DNA of 64,000 bases, taken from NCBI RefSeq assembly GCF_013248995.1, contig NZ_JABRPK010000001.1:1-64000 (forward strand), in the 5' to 3' direction. Below are positions 1 through 9,263 of this stretch, one piece after another. A program made the translations under genes and the position numbers. Below the pieces are notes generated by a model. It was not told the origin of the DNA, searched no databases, and worked only from the letters and a program-made list of their open reading frames with translations. Source of the stretch: Frigoribacterium sp. VKM Ac-2836. GTDB taxonomy: Bacteria; Actinomycetota; Actinomycetes; Actinomycetales; Microbacteriaceae. Position 1 is the first letter of the stretch. Each line of letters opens with the position of its first letter.

Positions 1-891
1 CACGTGGCGTCGGTGGAGGGCTCCGGCGACACCGAGGAACACGAGGATGAGGATCTTCGCCGACACGAGCAGCCCGTACTCGGTCGTGACGAGGTCGCCG
101 ATACCGGTGAAGCGGAGCGAGACGTTCACGACGCCCGAGAGTGCGACGGCCACGAACGACCACCCCGCCAGGGCAGAGTACCGGGCGGCGACGACGGGCA
201 GGCCACCACGGACCTTCTTCCGCAAAAGGATCAGGGCGGTCAGCCCTCCGACCCAGACGGTGACGCCGAGGAGGTGGATGGCGAGGCTGTTCACCGCGTT
301 GGCGTGCTCGTCGCTGCCCGCCGCGTGCCCGGAGAGCGACAAAGGCAGCAGAGCGAGCAGGGAGAGGGCTGCCGCGGCTCCGGTCCACGAGACGCTGCGG
401 GTCAGGTAAGTGATGACGAACACGACCAGCACGCACAGGGCCGACACGAGCAGGGACTGACCCAGCTCGAGGCCGGTGGCGAAGAACAGGAGCTGGCGGC
501 GGAAGATCGGGTCCGACAGGGGCACCCCGATGACGCCCGCCGCGGTGAGGACGATGACGACGCTGCCCGCGACGAACCAGACGCCGGCAGCCCACGCGGC
601 CCACCGGACGGCGGTGAACTGGGTGGAGCCGAGCACGCCCGGGGCACGGCTCTGCCCCGGGAGGGCGAACGCGGCGACCACCAGCAGCCCGATGGTGAGG
701 GCGGCCGCGAGATCGTGCACGATCCGGGCGACCGGCAGGCCGTAGGTGACGAGGTCTCCGGGGTCGACGATCAGTGTCTGCGTCGTCGCACCGGTGACGA
801 GCAGGCCCACCAGCGTCGCGGCCACGGCGAGGGGCACGCACGCGACGAGGAGCGAGTTGACGGGGCGCAGCGGAAGAAGGGAGGGGAACAC
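1..891 (-). CDS. copD: CopD-family copper resistance membrane protein, 3' end outside window
   Basis: Only the first 297 codons are inside the window. The reading frame stays open to the left edge. Several hydrophobic segments are separated by short loops, and around residues 187-210 there is a His-containing stretch leading into VWVGGL, followed near residue 285 by GALHRR; both are typical of the CopD copper-transport domain. The start is taken as GTG at 891, with an AGGA ribosome site about ten bases upstream. In actinobacteria such proteins often continue into a CtaG-like cytochrome oxidase assembly domain, which would lie outside this window. Likely role: copper handling at the cytoplasmic membrane (family knowledge). 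Confidence 0.8.
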   Translation of the reverse strand, partial: MFPSLLPLRPVNSLLVACVPLAVAATLVGLLVTGATTQTLIVDPGDLVTYGLPVARIVHDLAAALTIGLLVVAAFALPGQSRAPGVLGSTQFTAVRWAAWAAGVWFVAGSVVIVLTAAGVIGVPLSDPIFRRQLLFFATGLELGQSLLVSALCVLVVFVITYLTRSVSWTGAAAALSLLALLPLSLSGHAAGSDEHANAVNSLAIHLLGVTVWVGGLTALILLRKKVRGGLPVVAARYSALAGWSFVAVALSGVVNVSLRFTGIGDLVTTEYGLLVSAKILILVFLGVAGALHRRHV

Positions 892-1122
892 GGGGCACGT
901 CCTGACGGGTGCCGGCGAGCGGCACCGAACGGACCTCCCACCACGGCCGCACGAGTCGGGGCAGGGGTCGAGATCACGGTCACACCCGGCACCGGCCGAC
1001 CCTCGGCCACGTCGTGGGGCAGGGAAGGTCAGGGGCGGGTGTGTGGACACGCTGGCGCCCATCGGAAGGGGGCGCCGAGCGTCACGAGGCGGCACCGGGC
1101 GGTGTCGTCGCGGAGGGACAGG
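892..1122. other. Intergenic stretch, no gene recognised
   Basis: This is 231 bases between two genes on the minus strand. Open frames here lack convincing starts and are continuations of shadow frames. I see no strong hairpin. The promoter of the CopD-like gene presumably lies in the left half. Confidence 0.4.
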
Positions 1123-1734
1123 TCAGGCGACGGTCGGGGGGCCGCGGTCGGGCTGCGTCGACCAGGCGAGACCCGAGTCGTGGAGGACGAGTCGGGCCGC
1201 TGGAGCCACGACCGTCCGGAGCGTCACGGGTTCGGCGACGAGCACGAGGACGACGCCCAGGGCATGGCCGACTGCCGAGATGCCTTCGCGGGCGAGGTCG
1301 GCCAGAGACCGTACCGTCCGCTCCGCGAACCAGATGCCGACCACGGTCGCGACAGCGGCGACACCGTGTGCGAGCCACATCGACGGGCCGGCGTGCATCC
1401 CCGCCATCGCGGCAGCGTCACCCGTGGTCAGGACGAGTGCGTCGCGCCCGTGGTGTCCACCACCGGTGGCCGTCACGGCCGTGGTGCTCGCGCCGAGGGA
1501 GAACAGGGTGTGGAAGGCGAGCTGGGCGAACGTGACCGCGAGCGACAGGCGGACGGCCGAGAGCTTCGTGCCCGTCAGTGCGACGGCCAGGGGGAGGGCG
1601 AAGGCCAGGGCGAGGCCCGTGCCGAGGACACCCGGTGCGGAGCCCCCGCCGGCGACGTGCGAGAACGCGGCGACGGTGAGCGCGAGGACGGTGGTCAGTG
1701 AACCACGAAGAAGACGTGACCACCTCGAACCCAC
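1123..1734 (-). CDS. Polytopic membrane protein of unknown function next to copD
   Basis: The protein has 203 residues and about five hydrophobic segments (roughly residues 8-25, 31-52, 58-82, 115-135 and 150-170). A short GGGHHGRDA loop sits before the fourth segment and could bind metal. Start GTG at 1734 follows a good GAGGAG ribosome site. It lies upstream of the CopD-like gene on the same strand, with 231 bp between them, so a role in copper homeostasis is possible, but I do not recognise the family and the function is unassigned. Confidence 0.7.
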   Translation of the reverse strand: MGSRWSRLLRGSLTTVLALTVAAFSHVAGGGSAPGVLGTGLALAFALPLAVALTGTKLSAVRLSLAVTFAQLAFHTLFSLGASTTAVTATGGGHHGRDALVLTTGDAAAMAGMHAGPSMWLAHGVAAVATVVGIWFAERTVRSLADLAREGISAVGHALGVVLVLVAEPVTLRTVVAPAARLVLHDSGLAWSTQPDRGPPTVA

Positions 1735-1825
1735 GACGTTCTCCTCACCGGCTGCCGAACGCACCCAGCTTACGGGGAACCCTCGGACGGCCGTCTCGCA
1801 GCGGGGCGACCCCCGGGTGGCCGCC

Positions 1826-1854
1826 TTGACCTCAGCCGCCGGGCGCGAGAGTGT
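1826..1854 (+). promoter_or_regulatory. Promoter for the small membrane protein; leaderless start
   Basis: TTGACC at 1826-1831, a 17-bp spacer and the -10-like GAGTGT at 1849-1854 are followed by only six bases before the ATG at 1861. Transcription would begin at or next to the start codon. Confidence 0.5.
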
Positions 1855-1860
1855 GAAGAC

Positions 1861-2058
1861 ATGGACACCGACGGCGGCCGAAGCGTCAGCAGATCCGTCT
1901 CGATCTTCCTGGTGGTCGCCGCGTCCTCGGTGGCCGTCGCCGCGGTGGTCCTGCTCGTGCTCGACGGCTCTCGAACGGCCATGTATTTCACGCTCGCCGG
2001 TGCACTCGTGACGATCTACCTCAACGTGAAGAACATCAGGCGCGATCGCGCCGCCTGA
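1861..2058 (+). CDS. Small two-helix membrane protein
   Basis: The protein has 65 residues, with two hydrophobic segments (about residues 12-33 and 41-55) and a short basic tail (NIRRDR). It has no recognised domain. Its last 23 bp overlap the 3' end of the convergent sortase-substrate gene. There is no clear ribosome site, but a promoter at 1826-1854 places the start of transcription at the ATG, which supports it as a real leaderless gene. Codon third positions are G/C-rich, as in the neighbours. Function unknown. Confidence 0.6.
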   Translation: MDTDGGRSVSRSVSIFLVVAASSVAVAAVVLLVLDGSRTAMYFTLAGALVTIYLNVKNIRRDRAA

Positions 2059-2809
2059 GCACGAGGGCAGTGCCGCCCGCCAGCAGGCCCGCGGCGAGGG
2101 CGCCGATCCCGGCGATCTGCCCGCCCGTGTACGCCAGGTCCCCGTCGGCGGCGGGTCGTGTGGCGCCCGACGGCCGTGGCGTCGGGTCCGAACCCGTTCC
2201 GGCACCGTCGGTCGGTGTGGGGGAGGGCACCGTGCCGGGCTCGGTCGGGACCGCGGTCGGCCCGTCCGTCGGCGGCGTCGGCTCGACCCCGGCGCCGGGC
2301 ACCGACCACGTCCCCGCGGTGAACGTGATCGGTGACGTGGCCGCCACGACGACGGACGACGGGACGCCGGACTCGACGACGAGGCACTCGAGCGTGAGCG
2401 TCGCGCCACCGTCTTCGACGCCACCCGCGACGACCTCCTCGAACGAGATCGCCATCGGCACCTCGACCGGCTGCCCCGTGACCACCGCGACGGTCGGCGA
2501 GGTGACGACCGTCGCGCCTCCTGCCGTCACCGAGAGCCGGGCGGCGTCGTCCGCGTCGGCCGGGCATCCCCCGGCGAGCAGCGCCGAGGCGAACGACGGA
2601 TCGGCGCGGGCGTCGCCCGACGTGACCGCGGAGCCGGTGGCGTCGCGCAGCACGAGCGGTGCCGGATCGGTGGGCGTCGGGGCGGCGAGGGCGGCACCGG
2701 GGCCGGCCAGTCCGGCGATCGTGCCGGCACCCCACACCGCGGCGACGAGCAGGGCACGTCCGGAGGCGCGCGAAGGGGAGCGGCGGACGACGGGGGCGGA
2801 GGAGGGCAT
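2036..2809 (-). CDS. Secreted surface protein with LAYTG sorting signal
   Basis: The protein has 257 residues. A basic N-terminus and hydrophobic core ending in ALAAP form a signal peptide (about residues 1-43). A soluble region with one pair of cysteines follows, then a Pro/Thr-rich linker (about residues 180-215). The C-terminus has LAYTG, a hydrophobic segment and RRRDRA, the arrangement of a sortase substrate. LAxTG is the motif used by class E sortases of actinobacteria (family knowledge), so the protein should be anchored to the cell wall. The start at 2809 is preferred over the upstream ATG because of the GAAGG five bases before it. Binding partner or activity unknown. Confidence 0.75.
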   Translation of the reverse strand: MPSSAPVVRRSPSRASGRALLVAAVWGAGTIAGLAGPGAALAAPTPTDPAPLVLRDATGSAVTSGDARADPSFASALLAGGCPADADDAARLSVTAGGATVVTSPTVAVVTGQPVEVPMAISFEEVVAGGVEDGGATLTLECLVVESGVPSSVVVAATSPITFTAGTWSVPGAGVEPTPPTDGPTAVPTEPGTVPSPTPTDGAGTGSDPTPRPSGATRPAADGDLAYTGGQIAGIGALAAGLLAGGTALVLRRRDRA

Positions 2810-2986
2810 CGGGACCTTCGGTGGGGGCGGTGGGCGTCCGTGGCGGGAGCGCACGGCGAGGCCTGGACTGTGGCGCACCGGGGGGAACGGGTCGTGAACG
2901 GCAGGGGTCGCGCCCGACCCCGACCGTTGGCCGGCGGTTCAGGCCCGCTGCCTACGGTCGGGGCGCCCGCCGACGAAAGTGATGCC

Positions 2987-4738
2987 ATGCCCCACGACCC
3001 CCGACCCGAGCAGCCCGCACCCCTCGACGAGGCCTCCAGCCCGGCCGCGCCGGGACGCGGTGGGGCCGAACGGGGTGCGCCGGGGCGGTCGGTCGTCTCT
3101 CGACGGACGTTCCTCGGGGCCTCGGTCGCCGCGACGGTCGTCGCGGGGGTCACGGCCCAGGGACTCGGGGGTTCGGGCCCCGCCCACGCCGCCGCCCCGT
3201 CGGCGCCCGTCGTCGTCGACCCGGCCGCGCTCTCGTGGTTGGTCTTCGACCACCACGTGCACTCGGTGTACTCGCACGACGCGAAGTACCCCATGACGAC
3301 GATCCTCGACCGGGCACAGCGCCACGGGGTCGACGCGATCGCCTTCACCGAGCACAGCAACAAGGGCCACGCCAACGTCGGCGGGGTGTTCAACGCCGCC
3401 CGCGAGATCGAGACGGCGCGGGCGGCGCGCCCCGACCTGCTCGTGCTGCAGGGGCTCGAGTGGTACATCCCCGGCGCCGAGCACGCCACCGTGCTCGTCG
3501 CGCCCGGTCCCGCGACCACCCGCGTGCTGCGCCGCTTCGAGCTGGACCACGACGGCAAGCTCAACGGCTGGGAGAAGCCGCGCCCCGGCACCGACGACGC
3601 CGCCGAGTGGCTCGTGCACGCCACCGACGCGATCGCCTGGCTCGGTGCCCAGAAGAGAGCGGGCGTCGTCGACGACGTGATCGTCCTGGCGAACCACCCG
3701 AGCCGCCTCGGCATCGACTCGCCCGGCGAGCTGCGAGCCTGGCAGGACGCCGACCCCGAGGTGTTCGTCGGCATGGAAGGGGCCCCCGGGGCCCAGGCCG
3801 GCGCGATCGCGGCGAACGCCACCGACCGCTCGCGTCGGGGCGAGTACGAGAACGCCCCCAGCGAGTTCTCGTTCCCCGGCTACCCCGCGGAGGCCTACCT
3901 GACCCACGGAGGCTTCGACTGGACGACGGCCGTCGTCGGCGGCGTGTGGGACTCTCTGCTCAGCGAGGGGCGGCGCTGGTGGATCACCTCGAACAGCGAC
4001 CTCCACCTCAAGGAGTCCGACTCGACGCGCGTGGGCGACTTCCCGACCGGGCCCGGCTGGGAGGCCGGTGCGACGCTCGCGAACTTCGACCGTGCCGGTC
4101 GTCGGCCCGATCCGATCGTCACGGCCACACCCCAGAACGGCGCCGACTTCTGGCCCGGCGAGTTCAGCAGGACCCACGTCGGGGCCGTCGACCGGACGTC
4201 CGCCGCCCTGCTCGACGCCATCCGCGCCGGCCGGCTCTGGGTCGACCACGGGCACCTCGTCGCCGGGCTCTCGGTCGTGCTCCGGGCAGCCGGCGGGCAG
4301 GAGGCGCAGGCCACCTTGGGCGGGACCCTCACCGTCCCGCGCGGCACCGCCCTCGAGCTCGTGGTCGACGTCGTGCCGACGACGACGCCCACCTCGCGGG
4401 GCACGACGCCGCGGCTCGCCCACCTCGACGTGATCCGCGGCCGGGTGACCGGACGCGCGGCCGACCGTGACGAGCAGCGCGCACCCGGCACCCGGGTCGT
4501 CGAGCTGCTCGACGTCTCCGATCGCTCCGCCACGGCGTTCCGCGTGGTGGTGCCGCTCGAGCCCGCGACCGAGGACGGCTACGTGCGACTGCGCGGCAGC
4601 GACGGCCGGGTGCACGGTGTGGGCCCGCTCGGCGCCGAGGTCGACCCCCGCGCACCCCAGCCGTACCCGGTCGCCCCGGCCGACCCGTGGGCCGACACCT
4701 GGTTGTACGCGAACCCGATCTTCGTCAGCGTGCGCTGA
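2987..4738 (+). CDS. Tat-exported PHP-fold metallophosphoesterase-like protein
   Basis: The protein has 583 residues. The N-terminus carries a twin-arginine signal (SRRTFLG, about residues 38-44) followed by a hydrophobic stretch ending at AHAAAP. The PHP fold follows, with metal ligands visible in HHVHSVYS, FTEHSNKG, GLEWYIPGAEH and ANHPS. Members hydrolyse phosphoesters with two or three metal ions (family knowledge); the substrate here is unknown. The C-terminal 200 residues look like a beta-rich domain. The start ATG at 2987 keeps the Tat signal intact. It is transcribed toward the RidA gene with a 35-bp convergent gap. Confidence 0.8.
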   Translation: MPHDPRPEQPAPLDEASSPAAPGRGGAERGAPGRSVVSRRTFLGASVAATVVAGVTAQGLGGSGPAHAAAPSAPVVVDPAALSWLVFDHHVHSVYSHDAKYPMTTILDRAQRHGVDAIAFTEHSNKGHANVGGVFNAAREIETARAARPDLLVLQGLEWYIPGAEHATVLVAPGPATTRVLRRFELDHDGKLNGWEKPRPGTDDAAEWLVHATDAIAWLGAQKRAGVVDDVIVLANHPSRLGIDSPGELRAWQDADPEVFVGMEGAPGAQAGAIAANATDRSRRGEYENAPSEFSFPGYPAEAYLTHGGFDWTTAVVGGVWDSLLSEGRRWWITSNSDLHLKESDSTRVGDFPTGPGWEAGATLANFDRAGRRPDPIVTATPQNGADFWPGEFSRTHVGAVDRTSAALLDAIRAGRLWVDHGHLVAGLSVVLRAAGGQEAQATLGGTLTVPRGTALELVVDVVPTTTPTSRGTTPRLAHLDVIRGRVTGRAADRDEQRAPGTRVVELLDVSDRSATAFRVVVPLEPATEDGYVRLRGSDGRVHGVGPLGAEVDPRAPQPYPVAPADPWADTWLYANPIFVSVR

Positions 4739-4773
4739 GCCTGCCGCGCCTCACCGTGCGGCGTGCGGCGACG

Positions 4774-5190
4774 CTACCCGGCGTGCCCCGGCGCGACCGC
4801 CGCGACGAACTCGATCTCGACCCGGGCACCCCTCGGCAGGGCGGCGACCTGGTAGGCGGCGCGGGCCGGGAGCACCTCGCCTCGGAACACCTCGGCGTAG
4901 GCCTCGTTCACCACGGCGAAGTCGGCGATGTCGGCCAGCAGCACCGTCGTCTTGACGACGAGATCGACGCCCGAGCCCGCGGCCTCGAGCACGGCGGCGC
5001 CGTTGCGCAGCGACTGGGCCGCCTCGTCGCGGACGTCCGGTCCGGCGAACTCGCCCGTGGCCGGGTCGATCGGCAGCTGGCCCGACACGAAGACGAGGTC
5101 GCCGACACGGACGGCCTGCGAGTACGGGCCGATCGCGGCCGGGGCCGCGTCGGTGTGCACGGCGCGGATGGGGCTCGTGTCGAGGGTCAT
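4774..5190 (-). CDS. RidA family deaminase (enamine/imine deaminase)
   Basis: The 138-residue protein has the usual RidA length and signature elements: AIGPYSQAV near the N-terminus, FVSGQLPIDPATGE, and the C-terminal PARAAYQVAALPRGARVEIEF with the substrate-binding arginine. RidA proteins hydrolyse reactive enamines and imines released by PLP enzymes (family knowledge). The ATG at 5190 overlaps the stop of the upstream aminotransferase by four bases, so the two are translationally coupled and the PLP enzyme is the probable source of the substrate. Last gene of a five-gene operon. Confidence 0.92.
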   Translation of the reverse strand: MTLDTSPIRAVHTDAAPAAIGPYSQAVRVGDLVFVSGQLPIDPATGEFAGPDVRDEAAQSLRNGAAVLEAAGSGVDLVVKTTVLLADIADFAVVNEAYAEVFRGEVLPARAAYQVAALPRGARVEIEFVAAVAPGHAG

Positions 5191-6350
5191 CGTCGTCCTC
5201 CCAGGACGGTCAGGGCCGCGTCGATCGCGGCCGGTGTGGTCGTGGCGTGCACGCTGAGACGCACGCGGTCGTCGCCGTGGACGGTCGCCGTGACGCCGGC
5301 GTCCTCGAGCCGGGCGCCGACGGCCGCGGCCTCGCCCGTGGGCACGCCCGCCACGACGAGCCCGGCCCGTCGGCTTCGCTCGACGGGCGAGAGCACGGGC
5401 ACCCCGGCGGCCTCGAGCCGGCCGATCAGGTCCCCTGCCGTGTCGGCCACGCGGGACGCGACGACGTCGACCCCGACCGACTCGAGCTGCTCGAGCGCCG
5501 TGGCCAGAGCCCCCGACGCGAAGGGCGACCCGTTGGTCACCGACAGTCGCTGCGCCCCCGGCAGCGGGGAGTGGGGCACGCCGTCGTAGCGCGAGGCGCC
5601 CTCGACGCCCGTCCACCCCCCGAGGACCGGACGGAGGCGCGCCAGGGCTCGCGAGGACAGCGCGACGAACCCGGTTCCCCACCCCGCCCGCAACCACTTC
5701 TGGCCGCCGACGACGAGGGCGTCGGCCAGCGTCCAGTCGGCGTCGAGGACGCCGAAGCCCTGGATGCCGTCGACGACGAGCAGGCGATCACCCACGGCCT
5801 CCCTCAGCCCGGCGAGGTCGGCGACGGTGCCGGTGCGGAAGTCGACCGCGCTCACGGCGACCGCCACGGTCTCGGGCCCGACCGCCTCGGCCACGCGCTC
5901 CGGCGTGACGGGAGCGAGCGGCTGCCCCGGGACGGCGGGCAGCGGACGCACGGTCGTGAGCCCGGCCTCTTCCGAGCGCCACCACGCGTAGAGGTTCGAC
6001 GGGAACTCGGCGCTGCTCACGACGACCTCGCCCCGCGGCAGACCGAAGGCGATCTGCATCAGCCCGAGAGACGTGCTGCCGGTGAGGGCCACGCCGTCAC
6101 GGTCGAACCCGGTGAGGCGCGACACCGCCGCGAGGGCACGCTCGTCCTCGGCGTGCAGGCCGGACGAGGGGACGCCCGCGCTCGCCGCGCCGGCGAGGCG
6201 ACCGATCATCTCGACGACGTCCCGCGACGGGGGCCCGTAACTGCCGAAGTTGAGGTAACCGACGGGCTCGCCGAACGAGGCGAGGTAGTCGTCGAGCGCC
6301 GAGCCCGCACGCGTGCCGGTGCCGGTGCCCGTCGGGGGACCCGACGTCAC
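5187..6350 (-). CDS. PLP-dependent class V aminotransferase / cysteine-desulfurase-fold enzyme
   Basis: The protein has 387 residues and the fold-type I PLP signatures of class V enzymes: GSTSLGLM (phosphate binding), the Asp of VVDGIQGFG and the Schiff-base Lys in [11 protein letters not shown] (about residue 221). The N-terminal [10 protein letters not shown] resembles isopenicillin-N-epimerase-like and EgtE-like branches rather than IscS. The substrate cannot be told from sequence; the neighbouring amino-acid transporter and RidA suggest an imported amino acid or amine. It overlaps the ABC ATPase stop and the RidA start by four bases each. Confidence 0.85.
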   Translation of the reverse strand: MTSGPPTGTGTGTRAGSALDDYLASFGEPVGYLNFGSYGPPSRDVVEMIGRLAGAASAGVPSSGLHAEDERALAAVSRLTGFDRDGVALTGSTSLGLMQIAFGLPRGEVVVSSAEFPSNLYAWWRSEEAGLTTVRPLPAVPGQPLAPVTPERVAEAVGPETVAVAVSAVDFRTGTVADLAGLREAVGDRLLVVDGIQGFGVLDADWTLADALVVGGQKWLRAGWGTGFVALSSRALARLRPVLGGWTGVEGASRYDGVPHSPLPGAQRLSVTNGSPFASGALATALEQLESVGVDVVASRVADTAGDLIGRLEAAGVPVLSPVERSRRAGLVVAGVPTGEAAAVGARLEDAGVTATVHGDDRVRLSVHATTTPAAIDAALTVLGGRR

Positions 6351-7162
6351 GCCAGCACCCGCTGCAGGAACTGCTTCGTGCGCGCCTCGCGCGGTGTTCC
6401 GAGGACCTGGTCCACCGGCCCCTGCTCGACGATGCCGCCGTCCGCCATGAAGACGACACGGTCGGCGACCTCGCGGGCGAACTGGATCTCGTGCGTCACG
6501 ACGAGCATGGTCATGCCGTCGCGGGCCAGGTCGCCCATCACCTTGAGCACCTCGCCCACCAGCTCGGGGTCGAGAGCCGAGGTCGGCTCGTCGAAGAGCA
6601 GGAAGAGCGGCTTCATCGCGACGGCGCGAGCGATCGCCACGCGCTGCCGTTGTCCGCCCGAGAGCTGACCGGGGTAGGCGTCGATCTTGTCGCCGAGGCC
6701 CACCCGCTCGAGGATCTCGACGGCCTCGCGCCGCGCCTCCTTCGCCGACCGGCGCTGGACCCGGACGGGTCCCTCGAGCACGTTGCCCAGCACGGTCAGG
6801 TGCGGGAACAGGTTGAAGTGCTGGAACACCATGGCCGTGCGCGCCCGCTGTGCCGACAGCCGGCGCTCGCTGAGCTCGTGCAGCACGCCGTCGCGGAGCT
6901 CGAAGCCCATCGGCTCACCGCCGACCCAGACCTCGCCGGCATCGGGCTCCTCGAGGCGGTTGAGGGTGCGGAGGAAGGTCGACTTGCCGGCTCCGGACGG
7001 GCCGATGATGCAGACCACCTCGCCGCTGCGCACGGTCATCGAGACGTCGCGCAGCACCTCGTGGCTGCCGTACGACTTGCCGATGCCGATGGCCTCGAGG
7101 ACGGGAGCGGCGTCGGTGGCGGGCACCGCGCCTCCGGCGGTCGTCGTGTCGGTCGTGGTCAC
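6347..7162 (-). CDS. Polar amino-acid ABC transporter ATP-binding protein
   Basis: The protein has 271 residues. Walker A is GPSGAGKST (about residue 55), the Q-loop is FQHFN, the signature is LSGGQRQR and Walker B is [10 protein letters not shown], followed by the switch His in VVTHE. These match the GlnQ/HisP family that energises polar amino-acid uptake. Start GTG at 7162 follows GAGGAG; the extra 20 N-terminal residues before the core are low-complexity Thr/Ala. It overlaps the permease stop by four bases. Confidence 0.9.
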   Translation of the reverse strand: MTTTDTTTAGGAVPATDAAPVLEAIGIGKSYGSHEVLRDVSMTVRSGEVVCIIGPSGAGKSTFLRTLNRLEEPDAGEVWVGGEPMGFELRDGVLHELSERRLSAQRARTAMVFQHFNLFPHLTVLGNVLEGPVRVQRRSAKEARREAVEILERVGLGDKIDAYPGQLSGGQRQRVAIARAVAMKPLFLLFDEPTSALDPELVGEVLKVMGDLARDGMTMLVVTHEIQFAREVADRVVFMADGGIVEQGPVDQVLGTPREARTKQFLQRVLA

Positions 7163-8181
7163 GGGGTGCTCCTCACGAGGGGTGCGCGGCCGAGGTCGGC
7201 GGCGACTTTGCGGCGGAGGGCGCGGGCGCTCGGTGGGCCGCCGGGGCGGCGGTCCTGCCGGTCGAAGCTGCGCTCGAGGTAGTACTGGCCGACGCTCGCG
7301 ACGCTGACGATGACCATGTACCAGATGGCCGCGGCGATCAGGGTCTCCATCACCTGCAGGTTGAACGACGCGATGTTGTTCGCGGCCTTGATCAACTCGA
7401 GGTAGCCGATGACCGACGCCATCGCCGTGCCCTTGAGCATGTTGATGAAGTCGTTGCCGGTCGGGGGGATGATGATGCGCATCGCCTGCGGCAGCACGAT
7501 GCGGGCCATGCGCTGCATCGGGGTCTGGCCGATCGACTGCGCGGCCTCGATCTGACCGCGGTCGACGCTCTTGAGGCCGGCCCGCACGATCTCGGCCATG
7601 TAGGCGCTCTCGTTGAGGGCGAGGCCGAGGAACGCCGCGACGAAGGTCGTCATGACGGCGTTCGTGCTGACGTCGACGAACACCACGTCGGTGAACGGCA
7701 CCCCGACCTGCAACCGCGGGAAGATCAGCGCGAGGTTGTACCAGAGCAGGATCTGCAGCAAGACGGGCAGGCCCCGGAACAGCCAGGTGTAGCCGGCCGC
7801 GAACGCCTGCGCGACCGGGTTCTTCGAGATGCGCATCAGGGCGATGACGACACCGATGACGACGGCGCTGACCTGCGCGACCACGGCGAGCACGATGGTG
7901 CCGACGAGGCCCTGCAGGATGATCGGCGAGACCAGGTAGTACGGGATGTCGCGGTACGAGATGTCGCCCTGCGACGCGCCGTAGACGAGCGCGACGAGCA
8001 ACACGACGATCACGACGGCGCTGACCCAGCGCCCCCAGTGCTTGAGGCGCACCTGCGGCAGCAGCTCGCGTCCGCCTGCGGGGCCGCCGCCGTGTCCGCC
8101 GTCTCGTCCGCCGTCGCGTCCAGCCGAGGAGGTGCGGGTCGCGTCGCCCGGGTCGGTGCCCGTCGGTCGTGCGGTCGCCAC
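7159..8181 (-). CDS. Polar amino-acid ABC transporter permease
   Basis: The protein has 340 residues, with a glycine-rich cytoplasmic N-terminus (about 45 residues) and at least five hydrophobic segments. The HisM/GlnP coupling loop is visible in [29 protein letters not shown] single permease is present, so it probably works as a homodimer with the downstream ATPase. It begins one base before the end of the binding-protein gene. Substrate unknown. Confidence 0.9.
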   Translation of the reverse strand: MATARPTGTDPGDATRTSSAGRDGGRDGGHGGGPAGGRELLPQVRLKHWGRWVSAVVIVVLLVALVYGASQGDISYRDIPYYLVSPIILQGLVGTIVLAVVAQVSAVVIGVVIALMRISKNPVAQAFAAGYTWLFRGLPVLLQILLWYNLALIFPRLQVGVPFTDVVFVDVSTNAVMTTFVAAFLGLALNESAYMAEIVRAGLKSVDRGQIEAAQSIGQTPMQRMARIVLPQAMRIIIPPTGNDFINMLKGTAMASVIGYLELIKAANNIASFNLQVMETLIAAAIWYMVIVSVASVGQYYLERSFDRQDRRPGGPPSARALRRKVAADLGRAPLVRSTP

Positions 8182-9150
8182 CTACTTGCCGCCGTTGACG
8201 GTGGCCTCGGTGACGCTGCCCGAGGTGATGCCCCACGCGTCGAGGACCTCGCCGTAGGTGCCGTCGTCGATGAGCGAGTCGAGGGCCGCCGCGATCGCGT
8301 CGCGCAGTTCGGGGTCGTCCTTGTTGACGCCTATGCCGTAGGGGGCGCCGTCGATGACGTCTCCGGGGACGACCTCGAAGGCCTCCCCGTCCTGGGCGGT
8401 CTTCGAGATGTAGACCGCGCTGGGCAGGTCGTTGACGATGGCGTCGATGCGGCCGGTGCGCAGCTGGGTCTGGTTCTGGCTGTCGCTGTCGGTCACCGTG
8501 ATGTCGAGGGCCTCTTCACCGTCGGATTCGCACTGCGTGCTGGTGGCCTCGGCGAACTCCTGCTGGCTGGTACCGGTGACCACGGCGATCGACTTGCCGC
8601 AGAGCGTGTCGGGCCCGGTGATGTCGTCGGGGTTGCCCTTCTGCACCATCAGGGTGATGCCCGAGGTCAGGTAGTCGACGAAGTCGATCGCCTGCTGGCG
8701 CTCGGCCGTGTCGTTCATCGCGGCGATCGTCACGTCGACGCGCCCGGACTGCAGGCTGGTGATGAGCGAACCGAAGTCCTGGTTCTGGTACTCGACGTCG
8801 AGGCCGAGCTTCTTGCCGACCGCGGTGATGAGGTCGTGGTCCGAGCCGATGACGGTCGAGCCGTCGGCCGCGTAGAAGTTGTTCGGGGCCGACTGGACGT
8901 TCGAGCCGACGGCGAGCGTGCCCTTGTCCTTGATGTCGGCGGGCACCTGGGCGGCGAGGGCGTCGTCGACCTCGACGGCGTCGAGCAGCGCACTCGTGTC
9001 GGGGATGGTCGAGGAGGACGACGACGCGTCGCCGGATGCGTCGCCGGGCTGCGGGGCGCTCGGGCCACCGCAGGCGGTCAGGCCCAGGGCCAGGACGGCG
9101 CCCGTGGCGACGGTGCCCCAGAGGGCGGAGCGGGAGCGGGTTCGGGTCAT
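8182..9150 (-). CDS. Amino-acid ABC transporter substrate-binding lipoprotein
   Basis: The protein has 322 residues. The signal peptide ends in the lipobox LTAC (Cys about residue 27), then a Ser/Asp-rich linker. The mature part is a type-F periplasmic binding fold (SBP_bac_3): [37 protein letters not shown] and [12 protein letters not shown]. It feeds the permease and ATPase that follow immediately. GAAAGG precedes the ATG at 9150. First gene of the operon, divergent from the YheO/DauR-like regulator, its likely controller. Confidence 0.9.
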   Translation of the reverse strand: MTRTRSRSALWGTVATGAVLALGLTACGGPSAPQPGDASGDASSSSSTIPDTSALLDAVEVDDALAAQVPADIKDKGTLAVGSNVQSAPNNFYAADGSTVIGSDHDLITAVGKKLGLDVEYQNQDFGSLITSLQSGRVDVTIAAMNDTAERQQAIDFVDYLTSGITLMVQKGNPDDITGPDTLCGKSIAVVTGTSQQEFAEATSTQCESDGEEALDITVTDSDSQNQTQLRTGRIDAIVNDLPSAVYISKTAQDGEAFEVVPGDVIDGAPYGIGVNKDDPELRDAIAAALDSLIDDGTYGEVLDAWGITSGSVTEATVNGGK

Positions 9151-9190
9151 GGTCGAGCCTTTCGTGAGCGTCGTCGGTCATCGCAAGTTA

Positions 9191-9255
9191 GCCGAATGAT
9201 CGGCACGGTGAGAAGAAATTATCACAGTGCGACGATTTCGTTACCTGCCGGTAAC
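9191..9255. promoter_or_regulatory. Divergent promoter region with two inverted repeats
   Basis: GCCGA-ATGA-TCGGC lies at 9191-9204 and GTTACC-TGCC-GGTAAC at 9240-9255. The second repeat overlaps a -10-like TAACCT six bases before the regulator's ATG, as expected for autorepression. On the minus strand GATAAT (9223-9218) is a candidate -10 for the transporter operon, placing the first repeat just downstream of that start. Candidate operators for the regulator at 9264. Confidence 0.45.
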
Positions 9256-9263
9256 CTGGAGCC

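Noticed and set aside
4-1701. Long plus-strand open frame of 565 codons
   Set aside because: It runs antisense to CopD and the neighbouring membrane-protein gene and is rich in Arg, Gly, Asp and Glu without any domain. It is a shadow of high-GC coding.
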